From Albula goreensis (lineage: Eukaryota > Chordata > Actinopteri > Albuliformes > Albulidae), in the NCBI GenBank assembly GCA_022829145.1, contig CM040763.1, forward strand, positions 10,463,141 through 10,527,140: DNA of 64,000 nt, in the 5' to 3' direction. The position numbers and the translations under genes were made by a program. Shown here piece after piece: positions 1-13,223 of the stretch; position 1 is the first letter of the stretch, and each line of letters starts with the position of its first letter. Under the pieces are notes generated by a model. It saw only the letters and a list, made by a program, of their open reading frames with translations, was not told the DNA's origin and searched no databases.

Positions 1-1944
1 CTAGAAACTTTTCTGAAAATACAGAGGAGAAAAACACCTTTAGTATCATAATTGCCTTGAAACATTGAGTGTTGGAAGTGTTAATGATTACTGTGTTTTT
101 GAATAAAAAGGTATGATATATTTGTTATACTTGATCATTTCACAGTACTTTGAAGTTGTTTTTTTAAAACATCTCTTTTTACATTCACAGGCTTCTGCAA
201 ACACTACAAAACAGCAACTGCCAATTTATTCAATCAATCTGTCTCTCCTGTGGGAAAACGAAACAAAGTCAACCAAACCATTATACCTCACTATTCGTAA
301 AAACACTTCAAAAACATTTTTAAACATTATCTTTTCACAAACTTAAAAGGGAGGAGGTGTGTATAGTAACAGTCTATAAAACACCTTTCCCACTAACTGT
401 GCCACCTCAAACAACAGTGGAATCCTAATTAAATCCCGCCAAATCAGAAGTTTTATCGGTCTGGCTTTGCAGTCCAGCTGCTTTTATCCTGTTTGGTGTT
501 ATTTTTTTGGCAGATGTCACCAAACGCCAGCTGCAACACCTATAGTCTGAAAACCTGTTTGATCATTAAGCTGTCGGCTCCTTGCTGCGGACAGCACACA
601 AATCGGCATTGGCAGGATAATCCCACCGCTGACCTGTCTGGATGAATAATACATCGGGCTGCCAGACAAGTGTTAAACAAAGCAAGACCAGACCAACTGC
701 TGCATGAGAGGGTCAGGAGACTTCACCCTGCCAGCGAGCGTAAGCAAAAACTCGCTTTCTGCTCAATACGACCTTGTTGGTACACAATCCTTAGGGGGAG
801 TGGCCTACACATTTGCGTTCAACATAATGATTTTTTCCCCTTCTCAATCAGTGTCTGTCCTGTTCACTCTGAGTTCCCCAAGCCAACCACAAGTAAAATA
901 TGCACGGCTATGTGTAAAGCAGTGACTGGGAATAATACGGTAATGGAAAATTATGAACACCTCATACAAATTAATCACTGTGAATGTACACTGGCCAGGA
1001 TTCAGTCGTCATTTGTCCCAATCTTTGCTCTATGCTTTCAATTCCATACAGTGTAATATCACCATTGCAGTACCTGCATTCAGCCGAACTTTGTAGCTAC
1101 AAACCATTTGAGTATAATAAAAAAAGGGTGGAACCAATGTTGTCTTTATTTCCTATATCACAGGGGCATTTCCAAATATGGTTATTCTGCCTCCTAACAA
1201 TACCCAATCTCTGTAAACAAACAGAGATAATCACCATGTATCTGTTGACCTTCAGTCCAAAGGTCACACTAAACTGTTGGCTGATCCAATTCTGTTATGA
1301 CTATGCCAGACCTCATACCGCCAAGAAATGACATGGTCTGCCCTGGCACCTGAGGTGAAGTGGAAGACTAAAACATAACAATAAATGCACATCAAAAAAA
1401 TGAACTGCATATTCTCAATGAATTTGTATTTGTTGACATAATGTCATGTGTCCCTTGGGCTATAGCTGGTCATTGTCAACTTTGACCAGGACTGCATACT
1501 CAACGGCTCCGCTATCTCAAGCTTTTGTGACAGCGGACAAGGTTTATGAACTGCTTTTCACATTTGGTCAGCATTTTTACCGCATATCACTTTAAATGAC
1601 ATATAAGTCATTTGGATTAGAAATGCACTGCTCAGTATATTTAATAAAGGCCCAGGGAGATGTCCCCCTGATCCTCAAGCAGGCGTTTTTAAATATCATG
1701 GAAGTAATCCCCCTGTATATAAGTAGCACAGACAGTAGACCAACCAGCGGTTTTACAATAACATCATTTCTCATTTCCGAAGGGATATAACACATTCTCT
1801 GCACCCCCACACATATAAAAACCGATTAATACATTAAATCCATACATCGAATAATGCATACCACAAAAAAAAACCCATTTCACCCCACAATGACAGTAAT
1901 TCTCATGAAGGAAATGTCACATTTGCACATGTTAGACACTAGGA

Positions 1945-2115
1945 TTATGTATGACTTTGTTGTGCGGTGGTAGCCAAGTGAAGGAACAACCTCGCATCCC
2001 CCTGTGCATTGATTTGTCGTCCCGGGCCGTTCCAGAAAGCTGTCCTCCTCAGAAACAAATGGCCCTTGCATGGCGGGCGAGGCGCATTCATCAGTGCCTG
2101 CGCATCACTCTCCCA
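1945..2115. other. GC-rich intronic block
   Basis: The block contains GTCCCGGGCCGTTCC and GGCGGGCGAGGCGCATTC, an unusual CpG density for this window. The open frames crossing it (60-70 codons on both strands) are what higher GC alone would produce. Possible regulatory sequence; nothing recognised. Confidence 0.25.
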
Positions 2116-2597
2116 GTTTTTACTAAAGTGATATTGATTTTGTGGAGTTCTCACCAGATGTAATCACAGGCATGGAAATTGGAATGCAGATATGCATTGA
2201 GATGCCACCTGTGTCAATGTCGTTCTTTGGCACTGTGTCCCATACAAAAAGAAAGCACAGGAACCAGAGTTGCATACCCTATTTTCTTTAATGGCAGTTT
2301 CATCTTGGCTTAAAAAAGAGAGGGGCACTCAGGCATGAATCTGAGGAATGATTGGATCTTGAATGTACAGCGGTCTAGAGCACACATTTCCCCAGAATGC
2401 CCTGTAGGTAAATTCCGCATAAGAGAGAACAGTGTCCTCAGGGCACTGCTGGCCATTTACTCCCAGCATTTCTATTACATAGAAGATTGCCTTCCCTCCC
2501 CATCTCATCTTCTCGCAATGTAAGAATGGGACCTTCTGAGAGAACACTCACAAAAAAATATCATTTAACTTTTGTTTGTAACCCCCCCCACTCCCCC

Positions 2598-2598
2598 A

Positions 2599-2624
<26 letters not shown>
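2598..2624 (+). repeat. poly(A) tract, about 27 bases, after a C-rich run
   Basis: An uninterrupted run of A directly follows a C-rich segment (eight C, then CTCCCCC). It could be the tail of a retroposed element, but I see no SINE or LINE head upstream and no flanking target-site duplication, so it is listed only as a simple repeat. Confidence 0.85.
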
Positions 2625-2629
<5 letters not shown>

Positions 2630-2836
2630 CATTCCTCCTTGAGTACAGATATGCTGCAGCTCTTCTTCATTCTCTTGTACACTGTGAATGCTGTGAAGTG
2701 TATTCAATTCACTTTCAAACAGGGCTATCCACTAAGGACCTGATTCTCAATCTTTGGAACATTTAATTGGCATACTCAAATAAGACGAGACTCTTCTGAC
2801 AATCACAGAGGCCGCACACACTGTCATCTTCATCTC

Positions 2837-2837
<1 letters not shown>

Positions 2838-2881
<44 letters not shown>

Positions 2882-2920
2882 GTCGTCGTCGTCATCGTCA
2901 CTATCATCATCATAATCATT
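2838..2920 (+). repeat. (CAT)n microsatellite with an internal CGT cluster
   Basis: About fourteen CAT units are followed by four CGT units in a row, then mixed CAT/CGT/CTAT and CATCATCATAATCAT. The minus strand reads as poly-Asp in one frame, which is an artefact of the repeat and not a gene. Confidence 0.95.
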
Positions 2921-4993
2921 ACAGAACACTTAAGTGGTGTTTGAGCTCAACTTCTCTTTATGATTGTGTCATTTTAGTGGTGGTTGTTGCTGTTCTTGCC
3001 AGAGAGGATGCTGTGTGGGAGCATGTTTCTACGGTACACTCGCAATATGATGGTCTGCTGATTCCTTTCCACACCTAGTGAGGCTCCATACAGTTCTATC
3101 ACTCTTCTATGGCAACCTGTATCGCTTGTGTGGTAGGCATGTTTGAACTGGCCCTCAGGTGATGTCACTGCCTTCGGTACCCTGTTGCTTTGCTAGATGG
3201 ATCCAGTGTCCTTTTATTCTCCTCTTATTGTTCTCCTGTCATTATCTATTTTTTTTAATGAGTTAGCACCCAATTCAGTCCCATTTATACACCAGACTGA
3301 TGGCAGTCACATCCTGCATCTGCAACTTTACAGTACAGATTCCTCCATAACCCAATCAAAACTGTGACATCCATTTAAAATATCAGCAGCGCTGCTGGAA
3401 TATGATTGACCTCAGCATGTTAGCTACCATTCTGGCAACAAACAGATTTTCAGCGATAATCTATTGTCTTTAGCTGTCATCTCATATGCAGGAATCAAAT
3501 CCTCATGTGTGCCTTTCCTCTTTGCATCACCTAAGGGCATTTTGACAAGGCAACTAAACTGATACCACCTTGATAAAGGACTTGACTGAAAGACACATCT
3601 AATGTACTCCACCTCAGCCTACACTGATGTGTGCTGCAGAAAATGCTAATAAACTCATACTGGACAAAAACTGGCCACAGATAAAAAACCACGATAATTG
3701 GCCAGGTAGAGTGAATGGACCAACACCAGACTGCAGTACTGCTGCTGCATAATGCTGCCAGCATTGGTCTGGTCCCAGGCAAGCCCTGAGGTGCAAACAC
3801 CTGTGCAAGAAAAAGCCAGAAAACTGAGCTAAATGATCACATTTTCTATTAATCATTCCCACTGTGTTATATGTGTGTAATTCATCAAACAGCTGAATAT
3901 TAAAGTAGGGAAGACTCACCACAGTTGCTAGTTTGATATCGAATTAAATACGTATTCAGATCTTAAACTCTCTCTCCTTTTCAAGCCATTACCATTGAGA
4001 AGTTAATTACCATTAATAAGTGAGTTGCTATTATATTTATACAAGAGTCGTGTACTCTTAAAATTAATCAGAACATTTGCTACTAATAACTGAAATGATT
4101 ATAGTGACATTCCCCACAATTAAAAAAGTAAATATATACAGTATCAATTATGAAATGGCTGCATAAATTAACGTTTATTTTTTTGCTATTCGCTGTGGTT
4201 ACCAGAAATATAACTCATACAAATACAAAAGGTTTATGGTGTTTAAAGCAGGTGCTGTAGTCTGTACTCCGCTCCAGGGAGAGCCTTGGAAGGGACTGTC
4301 TCCTTGAATTTAAGGAACTGGAGGGTTCATGCAAGCCAGCTGTTGCAGAGGCTGACTCTACAGCTGTGACCACTGATTCCAACTTTCTGATGCACTTGAG
4401 ACTCTGCCAGGCGCCCCCACTCCCCTCCCTCCAGATAATTCATGGCACAGACAGATGACATGTCCCCTATTGGGCATCCCACCTTTTTACAACTTCTCTG
4501 TGTGCTTTCAAGGAGTATGATGTATTGTCCATGACAGCAGCCTCCACAAGATTAAGGCTCAGCTTGTCCCTATGTAGTAGCTACAGAACAGCTTCTGAGA
4601 ACAAGCAGCTTTCCACAGAAGTAATATCTCTTGTAAAGTAGTAGTCAACAGCAAAATGAATATGCAAATTATGTATTTTTTCTTCATATTTTGACATGTT
4701 TCCTTTTGCTAAATAAATTGCATAAAATAACGCAAGACTATGCAATGGTTGTATCATACAAAGGGCTAATCATATTCATATATTGCATGTACTGATATTG
4801 TTTGTAATTTACACGGTGGCAGGAAAGTGTGAATTTATTAGGCACTAATGCACCATGTGATCAAGAAAAGTAGCAATGCACTGGTCTCTGTTTCACTCTG
4901 CTGTGACACAAAATTTGAAACATTGTGTCATAAATGGAACCAAAAATTATGAAGTGTGATATTGGAGAACATTGTGTTCCAGAGAAGCCACAA

Positions 4994-4998
<5 letters not shown>

Positions 4999-5074
<76 letters not shown>
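4999..5074 (+). repeat. (CA)n microsatellite, about 38 units
   Basis: A pure CA dinucleotide array. On the transcribed (minus) strand it reads (TG)n, so the host pre-mRNA carries (UG)n here. The poly-His and poly-Val-Cys frames it creates are not genes. Confidence 0.98.
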
Positions 5075-5076
<2 letters not shown>

Positions 5077-5905
5077 TTTCTTGTCTTAAGGACCAAAAAG
5101 AGCCACCCTTGGTTTGTTCCCTCAGGTTATTTCTGTAGTCTTTCCCTCTGTGTTCTTATCTGTAGTTTAATCTGGTCTGGGCATTTGATTGTCCCCAGAC
5201 CCAGAGCAGGTGAAATGCTGTCTCCTTGGAGAGGGCTGTAAAATTCTCAGAGCTGTTTCCACAGCAATGTATGTAAGACAGTGGTTTAGATACAATATAA
5301 CCAATTTCATTCTATTTTCACATTACCAAAATAATGCCATAAACCAGGAAGAATTACCAACACCATTACAGTTGTTATCAATAACAATGCTGTTACTGCT
5401 TTGAAAAATAATAAATTGCAAAAACAAAAAGGAGCTGAAAGTAATTAATTCATTCTCTTGTGCTTCTTTGAAGGCATATTGGCCCCTGCAAAGCAATCTG
5501 AAACAACTGTCTTCAAACTGTTGACTTGAGGCTACATTTTATTGTCATATTAATCCATTGTCGCAGTAAAACTCTTAAAATGTTATATAAACTCCATGGG
5601 GAAATTTTAAATAAAAATCATTTGTTCATATACATATTTGTCTCCACAAATGACATTGGGTAAGTGACACTGGGTTCACTACACTCATGAACATGTCTAA
5701 GACTGGCTTGGTTCCTTTTGCCCTCCTTATTGACTTACTTGAAAGTCATGCTTAGTAAGGATATTTGCTAAATTAATTAAAGTAATGTACATGCTATAGA
5801 ATGCGCTGGTTCAGGCACATGCACTGGTGTGTCAGAAGTTATGGTCTTTCTTTGAGAACACAAACACTCTACTTAGGCTGATTCAGTGCAAAACAAGCAA
5901 GATAA

Positions 5906-6124
5906 CTAAACCAATACACTCGCAAAATTCAGTCCATTGCAGCAGATGGCTATGGCCTGCCCACTATCAACAGCAACAAACACAGGCAAGGTCTGAAGGA
6001 AGCCCATGAAGCATACCTGACCCATGTTAAATCGGCAAAAGGCATTTCCTTCAAAGACCTGGGAGCTGCATCTTTATACAACCCCAATAACAAAGCAATA
6101 CGCATCAGCCACGATGATAATTAG
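5906..6124 (+). other. protein-like open stretch without a start codon, unidentified
   Basis: A plus-strand frame of 72 codons between two stops reads unusually like a globular protein fragment. It includes KIQSIAADGYGLPTINSNK and later KGISFKDLGAASLYNP before TAG at 6122. It has no ATG and I do not recognise it. It could be a decayed retroposed fragment, part of an old repeat, or chance, since stretches of 70 codons without a stop are expected many times in a window this size. It is antisense to the galntl6-like gene. Confidence 0.2.
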
Positions 6125-7304
6125 TTGGCCATTGCGGTGCCTAGGTAAGGAGCTAATGGTGCTGTCATTATTGTGAGTGGGATTGGTGCTGTCCTTGGTC
6201 CTGAAGCACTGCTGACACACAAAAGCAGCACTCTGCTGCTGCATGGGCAGCACCCCAGATACAGACACAGCACTCTCTGCTCACGTACTCCCCTCCAGGG
6301 CTCCAGGGATGCATATCCGCACAAACGTGCTGTTTGTTTCATAATGAAGCACTGCAGCTCCACCAGCAGCTGATGGGCTTGTAAACAAAGGTGGGTTATG
6401 AAAAGGCATTCTTGGTTGCCCCATGTGATGAGGCTAGGAGTTCTTTTAAAGCTTGAATGTCCTTCACAAAGAGGCACTGTGAAGGCATGGATCAATGTGA
6501 TGTCTTGGACACCCTGTGCTTCAATCAATGTATCAATCCATTTTCATTTTTGTAAAGAAAAAACATTGTCATACAAGACCTCATGAATTATGTTTTTTGA
6601 TGAAAATAACTAGAGAAACCCCCTTTCTCTTACTTTGGTAATGCATCCTCCCGTCAGAATATATATATTTAAGAGATATCTAAAAACAAATCTGCATTCA
6701 AAATCATTGCTGATGCCAGCATGAGGTAGTAAGCAGTATTTCTTCAGTCACCTGTCCAATGGTCATAATATACATTTTAATAAAGTGGTGTGAGTTTGTG
6801 ACACATTGTGTGGATCAGATCTTGATGAGGCATTCAATTACAGCCAAATCAAATAGAAAATGCCCCTTTAAGTGATACACTCGGAAAAGAGGAACATCAG
6901 ACCAAATCATCACAGGGTACAGAATCGGATAAGCCTGGATCTGATCCACAGAAACACAGAGAGCTGATGTAGAGCATTGTTCAGTAATTATAGTGGGTAT
7001 AATTTCATCAACATAAACAAAAACAGGGTCCACTGTAGCTATCAATGCAACATCATTGCCTAATAGAATAGTATTTTTTCTGTGTGTCTTGTGTGTGTAA
7101 TCTCAGGACTGATCTTGCAGTACAACTATGCCAACTACACCCTCAGGTTCTGACTAGCTGCAATTTGTAGATGCCCCACATCTAAATATGCCCCGTATCT
7201 AAACACACAAACAGGGAATGTGATTGCTTGATTGGCCTTCATTGTGTAGCTACACTCCACTTCACCGGGAGCCCTAGATTGTTATTCACAGCAGTGCTCT
7301 TAGT

Positions 7305-7305
<1 letters not shown>

Positions 7306-7392
<87 letters not shown>
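7306..7392 (+). repeat. (CA)n microsatellite, about 43 units
   Basis: A pure CA array ending in CTGTGTATG. It has the same orientation as the other long CA arrays in the window. Confidence 0.98.
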
Positions 7393-7394
<2 letters not shown>

Positions 7395-8059
7395 TGTATG
7401 ATATGCTTTTTAAATTTTCCCCTTTGACCATTACAAGGATTGTCAGCCTACTGCATATTAGAAAATTCAATCACAAAAATATTTCACAGAATGCCAGGGG
7501 AGTCATGTTTTCTTTCACTCAGACTGAAATATTGTATGAGATTGAAAAAAATGAAGTCACTTCATTAAAGTGAAATTTAACCTTGTCTTTTTATATTTTA
7601 CTATTCAGACCCAGTGTGGAAATACAACCATCCAGACATTTTAAAATATATCTAAAGATTAACTCATTATAAGTTGTGCGAGAACTAAAGAAAATGTATA
7701 TCATTGCACTTTTACATATGTCATGCATTGCATGAATTATTCATGTTGGTCTATTGAAATGTCACCTCTAATTTACTACAACATATATTCTTGCAGAGGC
7801 TGTACAATTACAACATTGCTCACAGACTACTCCTATAAATGTGTCAGCCAATGCAAAAGTTGCTTTTGAACACGTTTTGCCAATGTGCTTTAAACATTCT
7901 GTCATTATTTCTGCATCATTAGTCACTGACCAAATAAAATGCATCAGAAACAGGCCTGCACTCACCCATTTTATGGCTCAGGGCTATCAACGTTTTGAGG
8001 CTTATTTTGACTACCAATAAACTACTGGAAAGCTGTCACAATCAGGGCACCACATTTAC

Positions 8060-8202
8060 CTATTCCTTCCACTGCTAATGTTCCAAGAATGAGACTGTCT
8101 GCTCACTGTCAGATTTTATAAGAGACCTCCGAAGGAGATTCTTTTTTTATTCTCTAAATTAGGATCAATTATCTGAAGGAACCGCCGACTAGGGAAGTAC
8201 CA
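8060..8202 (+). repeat. inverted duplication, arm A
   Basis: This segment, starting CTATTCCTTCCACTG and ending near AGGGAAGTACC, reappears in reverse complement at 10579-10750. I count about five or six substitutions over the ~135 comparable bases outside the last few at the inner edge, plus one gap: arm A lacks a 28-base block found in arm B between CTCACTG and CAGATTTTAT. The longest perfect run spans the A/T-rich centre (GGAGATTCTTTTTTTATTC onward to GAAGGAACCGC). No target-site duplication or transposase frame is evident. Confidence 0.9.
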
Positions 8203-9829
8203 TGCCCAACATCTACTGTTGAGTTGTACTGACAGGTGCAGAACGACCTCATGCCAAGCAGTTGCAAAGACATCATCACTACAAACTAATGGCCATGATC
8301 ATAGCAATAGTCATGCCACCTATGCCCATCCACCCTTGGAGTCCTGGCAAAGGCTACTAACAGCCTGCTGTCGTCATAATTTGTGGTTATACTGTGGCCA
8401 CTATGTACAATATTTAACATACATCACTGGTGAGTAGCAGTTGGAGCTACTGTTACATTAGGCACCAATACGCTCACTGTAACTGGGATCATTGATCATG
8501 CTCTCTGCTAGCTAGCTTCAGCGCTATTATTTCTTGTCATTGACATCATTACCATTTTCCTCTCTCTGACTGACTTTTAAAATAGGTAGCTTATTTTCAT
8601 TCTCTTTCTTTGTCTTTTGAAGAACTCCTCTGTTCTGGCTAGTTAATTGTAGCTGCTGATACTTACATTTTTGGACACGGTTTCATGCTTTTGTGGAGCT
8701 GTATTGTTTTACATTCTTGGAGTCTGTGTACAAGACTTGGAAAAACAAGACATGGGCGGGTGAAGCATGTCTTCAAAAAGCATGCAAATATTTCTAACAA
8801 AATTGCATCATAAGAATAAGCATACTGAATGGTCTGAAAGCCTTCAGAGGAAATATATTTTTAACGAACATTATACAATCATCACTGACATTTGTGCATG
8901 CAAAGCCCCCTGGAGGTTGAGACCTTGGGCAGACCATATAGCACATTGAGTTAACACAGCTTTGATCAGACACTCTCACCAGAAATGCCATACCTGTGTG
9001 TACAGTACAGAGAAGACATCACACCTACCTCGTTAGTTTCATCCATTTATAATTAGAGTAATGATAGAAAGGCACGGCATCCATTCTCTCAGAAAAGTGT
9101 GGTGCAGTAAAATGTATTTATAGACTTGCATAACAACATATGCATGTCTAAACAGTAAACCTACCACAACATCATTATATTCAAAACAGATGCTGCAATG
9201 CCATTTTGTATTCCTTATATAATCATTCATTTGCATCTGCCATTCTGGTTAAACTGTGAAAGAGATTGCCTCAGTGCTCTGAATACTGCCTTATAATTTA
9301 TTCATTTATGTTGTCCTGATGGGTGAGTTTACTACTGTACAAGCTAATTTTTAGGCCTATCTTGCACCAGAAGGATGAAGACATTGATACAGACAGAAAC
9401 TTGCACGCACTAAGATGACAGAGTACATTTTAATGTTAAACTCCAGATAGTTAGTGGGAAAGCAGAATATATACTGTATTAATTAATAATAAAATAAGAT
9501 ATGAAGCTATTCCAACTTGAATGCAAACGAAGACACCGCCTGCAGTTATTTATAATGTTTTATCCCTTTAAGACTATTTTTGCATTCCCGCAAGACAGGC
9601 AATAAACTGAGTGATACAAGCAGGATTCTTCTCTCCCTTTAATATAGAACAAAAAGACTACATCAAAAGTGGTTCCCTCGCAGCTGAACAGGTCAAAATG
9701 TATTTTTTGTTAGTAGTTTGTGAAAATGGAGTTGTCAGACATTGCACAAACAGTCGCTTTCACAATCTGGCATGTAAAATGCAGAACCAAGAAGCAGCAG
9801 CAGAGCCAGAATCCTGTGCTTTCTTTGAG

Positions 9830-10090
9830 GGATGCGATTAGCGATTTTATAGAGAGCAGCAGCTGGACATTGTTGTGTTTGTGCTGCCTGTGTTGTTCCA
9901 ATGATGCTTTTGTCTCCGTTCTAATGAGACGTTTGTACGCTTCGCCTGCCAGCCTGGCAGTAGCGGCTGCGCTGGATTTACTACAAGAGTGCTGCTGTTT
10001 GCAATTAGCTCTCCATTACACAATCAGCCTGATTTAGGGCTTTTCTCCGATGATTTGCCTAACAAATGAGGCAATGTAATTGTGATGTTG
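9830..10090. other. GC-richer, complex-sequence block (possible conserved non-coding element)
   Basis: Within AT-rich intron, this block has even base composition with no simple repeat, several ATTA/TAAT homeodomain-type cores and AGCAGCAGCTGG E-box-like sequence. It resembles the non-coding elements that are often conserved in long developmental introns. Conservation cannot be seen from one sequence. Open frames here are short and do not match any family I know. Confidence 0.25.
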
Positions 10091-10578
10091 CCGAAAGTCA
10101 ACAAATGAGATGGGGGGGGTCCAAAATCTGACATCTGACCTCCAGCCCAGCTTTTGACTTCGATAAGACAACTTTTAACTAAGACAATATGAAATTAAAT
10201 TAATTTCACAATTAAAATCAAACATTCATACAGAAAAATTACCATGCACAAACAAGGCAGCTTTTTCTTCCAACATCTATCCCAGCATTCAGTGCGAAAT
10301 GAATGCACTGTGATATAACATCTATTATCACTCTGTCATGGGCATGCTAAGCTTTCAAATGATATTATGCCACATTTTCCAAAGGGAAAAGAAGACAATG
10401 ACTTCGTATGGAAAAACTGTGCCATTGATCCAAATTGAGAATAATTTCAGATTCTCTCACTCCAATAACAATTCGGGTGACAGATTTGACACGGGTGCTT
10501 TTTGCATTTGGTCTGCTCATTTGAAGCCATTTCAGTGGAAAGAAAATCCATACAAAGCTGTGTTATAATAATTGGAGA

Positions 10579-10750
10579 TGGTTTTCCCCTAGTTTGCGGT
10601 TCCTTCAGATAATTGATCCTAATTTAGAGAATAAAAAAAGAATCTCCTTAGGAGGTCTCTCATAAAATCTGTCTCAGGAAATTCTTGTGGCTGTGAGTCA
10701 CAGTGAGCAGACAATCTCATTCTTGGAACATTATCAGTGGAAGGAATAGG
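10579..10750 (-). repeat. inverted duplication, arm B
   Basis: The reverse complement of arm A at 8060-8202, about 2.4 kb away, carrying 28 extra bases (around 10674-10701, containing TTCTTGTGGCTGTGAGTC). Similarity fades beyond AGGCCC at 10750 and before TTTTCCCC at about 10581. The arms could be two copies of one short dispersed element in opposite directions, a duplicated and inverted regulatory block, or the ends of a foldback element. The sequence alone does not decide. Confidence 0.9.
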
Positions 10751-13223
10751 CCCTTGTAGTGTGGCTCGTCTGTTTTATCAGCTGCAGATTCTCATTAGAA
10801 ATGTGCCACTGATATAATCTAATGGATCAAGTGTCCAGCCTTGGAAATCCCCGTCTATAGTGCCTGATGCAGTGATGGAAGGGTATAGGGATTATAATTG
10901 CATAGGCTCCAATTTTAAACTGCAGCTTCGGCAGTCTCCTTTTGTGAATGAATCATTGGTATTACACACACATGTATAATATGAACTGTTTGAAACAGGC
11001 AGGCAAAGGGCAGACAGAGGAATGGATTTCATCATATGTTCTTTAAACTAATGTATGAATTATTTGACTTCCCTATGTCACTTTCAGCCACAACTGCAGT
11101 TGAAGTATTGGAACCTCAGCAACTGTGGACTAGTGCAATTTCCATAATAGGAGGCTATAACTCACTAATCAAGCTACATTCGGACCATACCATGTCTTTC
11201 AAAAAATTGCTTTCTTTGACTACTTTTATTTGAAAATCAAATATAACACACAGTGCAGAAGGCCCTTGTTTGTTAAAAACACATTCATATTTGTTTGGAT
11301 AAACATTTTGATGAACATGAATATATAATACAGGATGTTTCTGCAGTCTTTCATACATTTTGGAATGCCTGCCTCTACCTGTCCTCTTATGTGATTTAAG
11401 ATTTAAATATTTAAATGGTTTGTTAAAGTTTAGAACAGGATATTACAGGAAACTAAACACGACAAGTTAGCAGTGCATCCTATCAGTTACCTTTCCTTCA
11501 ATCCGAGCATGTCAAACAAACAATTGACCTAAGAGCTGGGTCTTTGCTGACAAGCAGAAGATCTTTTACCTATAGAGCCAGTGTGTTGCCCTTTCTTTTG
11601 TAATGGCTACATTACAAGAACATTGTGCATAAGAATGAGGGAGTCAAAGGGAGAAACATTGATAATTTGTCACAGGTCTTTGTCACACGGTTGAGTGATC
11701 AGATGTCATCAGTCCCTTTGACATTGTACAGGATCGTACAGCGTCTGGAGTAACTATACCTTAAACATGTAATGCATCCACAGTATTTATCCTATTACAA
11801 CACATTGCCAACATGGTTAGTTCAGAGGACCAACATCCTTCGACCTTGAAAAACTACTGGGAGAAATGGTAGCTGCTGGTTATTTATATAATAGAATTGT
11901 ATGCTTTGTATGTGGTCAAAGAATGGAGATATAGATTTGTCCTTGGAAAGAAACACCTGATAATACTGAAACCATCAACGGTAACTTACACCACACACAC
12001 AACAAAAGGAAGGCAATGAGATTTGGTGAAAAGTGATGTGGAGCCACTGAAACTATGGGTAACACTTCCATTATTTTAACACAATAAATCCTACTATTAA
12101 TCTTAGTCACCACATAGACCACATAAAAGCAAAAGCAGAAATATCACCCAATATGCCTAATAAATAAAGTAGAACAGTGAGCGAGACTATGTGTGTTTAA
12201 TATGAATGGTTGCGGTTCTATTTGATTCTGGAGCAAAAAGCACTCAAACAGGGTTTGAAGTGTTTTGCTTGAATTTTACCAAACTTCAATGATGTTAGGG
12301 ACTACAAAATCATGCCCTTGTCTGCAATCATTGGGAAGATAATATTATAAATATATGAGGTAGTCATGTGACATTGATGGCTGAAGTGGTTTAATTTTAT
12401 TGAGAGTAGAGGGCTTCGAATGAATTGGTTTATTATCGCTATGATTACACCTAAAATTAAGAGGCGATGGCTGACCTTAACACTGCTGCTCTGCTTCCAT
12501 CATTGCTTTCAAGATGAAAGGTACCTACAATATCAACAGCTATCTCCAACAGAGTTTCATGGAGAACTATCCAATGAATTGTGGAAAATAATTATATTTC
12601 CCTTTCCCATCTCGATTACCCACAAGTCCCCTGGAGTGTGTCATTTTAGGTAGAGGCAGAAAACTACCCATTCTACTCAGCTGAAGGATGATGGAATCAG
12701 TGTTTCTTGCATTGATATAATTGTACATTTTCATTGCATTACTTGGCTGAATCTATTATTCTGCAGCACTATTGATAAGACTGCAGAAACATCTTTCTTA
12801 TGAAGTTAGATAGGAGACCACTGAAGTCACTACACTATTACTTTGCTCTCTGAGAGCTGCTGCATTTTTAGCTAAATGAGTACAAAACAGGATTTTCTGA
12901 AGCCACCGACAACTTAATTTAGCAACTACTCTTTTTCATCTCTGCCTTTAAGCCTCCGTGCTTTGGAGTTTTTCTACGTGTGCTACCCAAAGACTTCACT
13001 CTCATTAATAGAAAGGTCAGGCTCTTTTTCCTATTGACAAGCTGTGTAACATGTGCAGAATTGATTTTGCTTTAACTTCCATGACAATGGTAATGGGTCA
13101 CAAGGTGAGGGCGGTGACAAAGCGAGCATCACTCTCTCTTTTACATCCTCTAATCAATCCAATCTCCATCCATTCACAAAACAAGTGGCATTCCTCACAG
13201 CTTTGCAAAGACAGCAGAAATGC

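Noticed and set aside
2747-2929. Poly-Asp frame
   Set aside because: Translation of the (CAT)n/(CGT)n microsatellite only.
4861-5241. Poly-His and poly-Cys-Val frames across the (CA)n arrays here and at 20845-21201, 50635-51024 and 61666-61851
   Set aside because: Direct artefacts of the dinucleotide repeat.
6121-6528. 135-codon minus-strand open frame as a gene
   Set aside because: Low-information Leu/Cys/Ser-rich reading with no motif. It also lies next to the antisense stretch at 5906-6124, with no consistent shared origin that I can see.
8590-8640. Minus-strand VLQKTKKEN reading, which looked like the KTKKREG segment of the next GALNT exon
   Set aside because: Neighbouring residues do not match the family, and no DSHCE or splice-bounded exon follows.
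8060-10750. Inverted arms as terminal repeats of an intact DNA transposon
   Set aside because: The 2.4 kb between them holds no transposase-like frame and the outer flanks show no target-site duplication.
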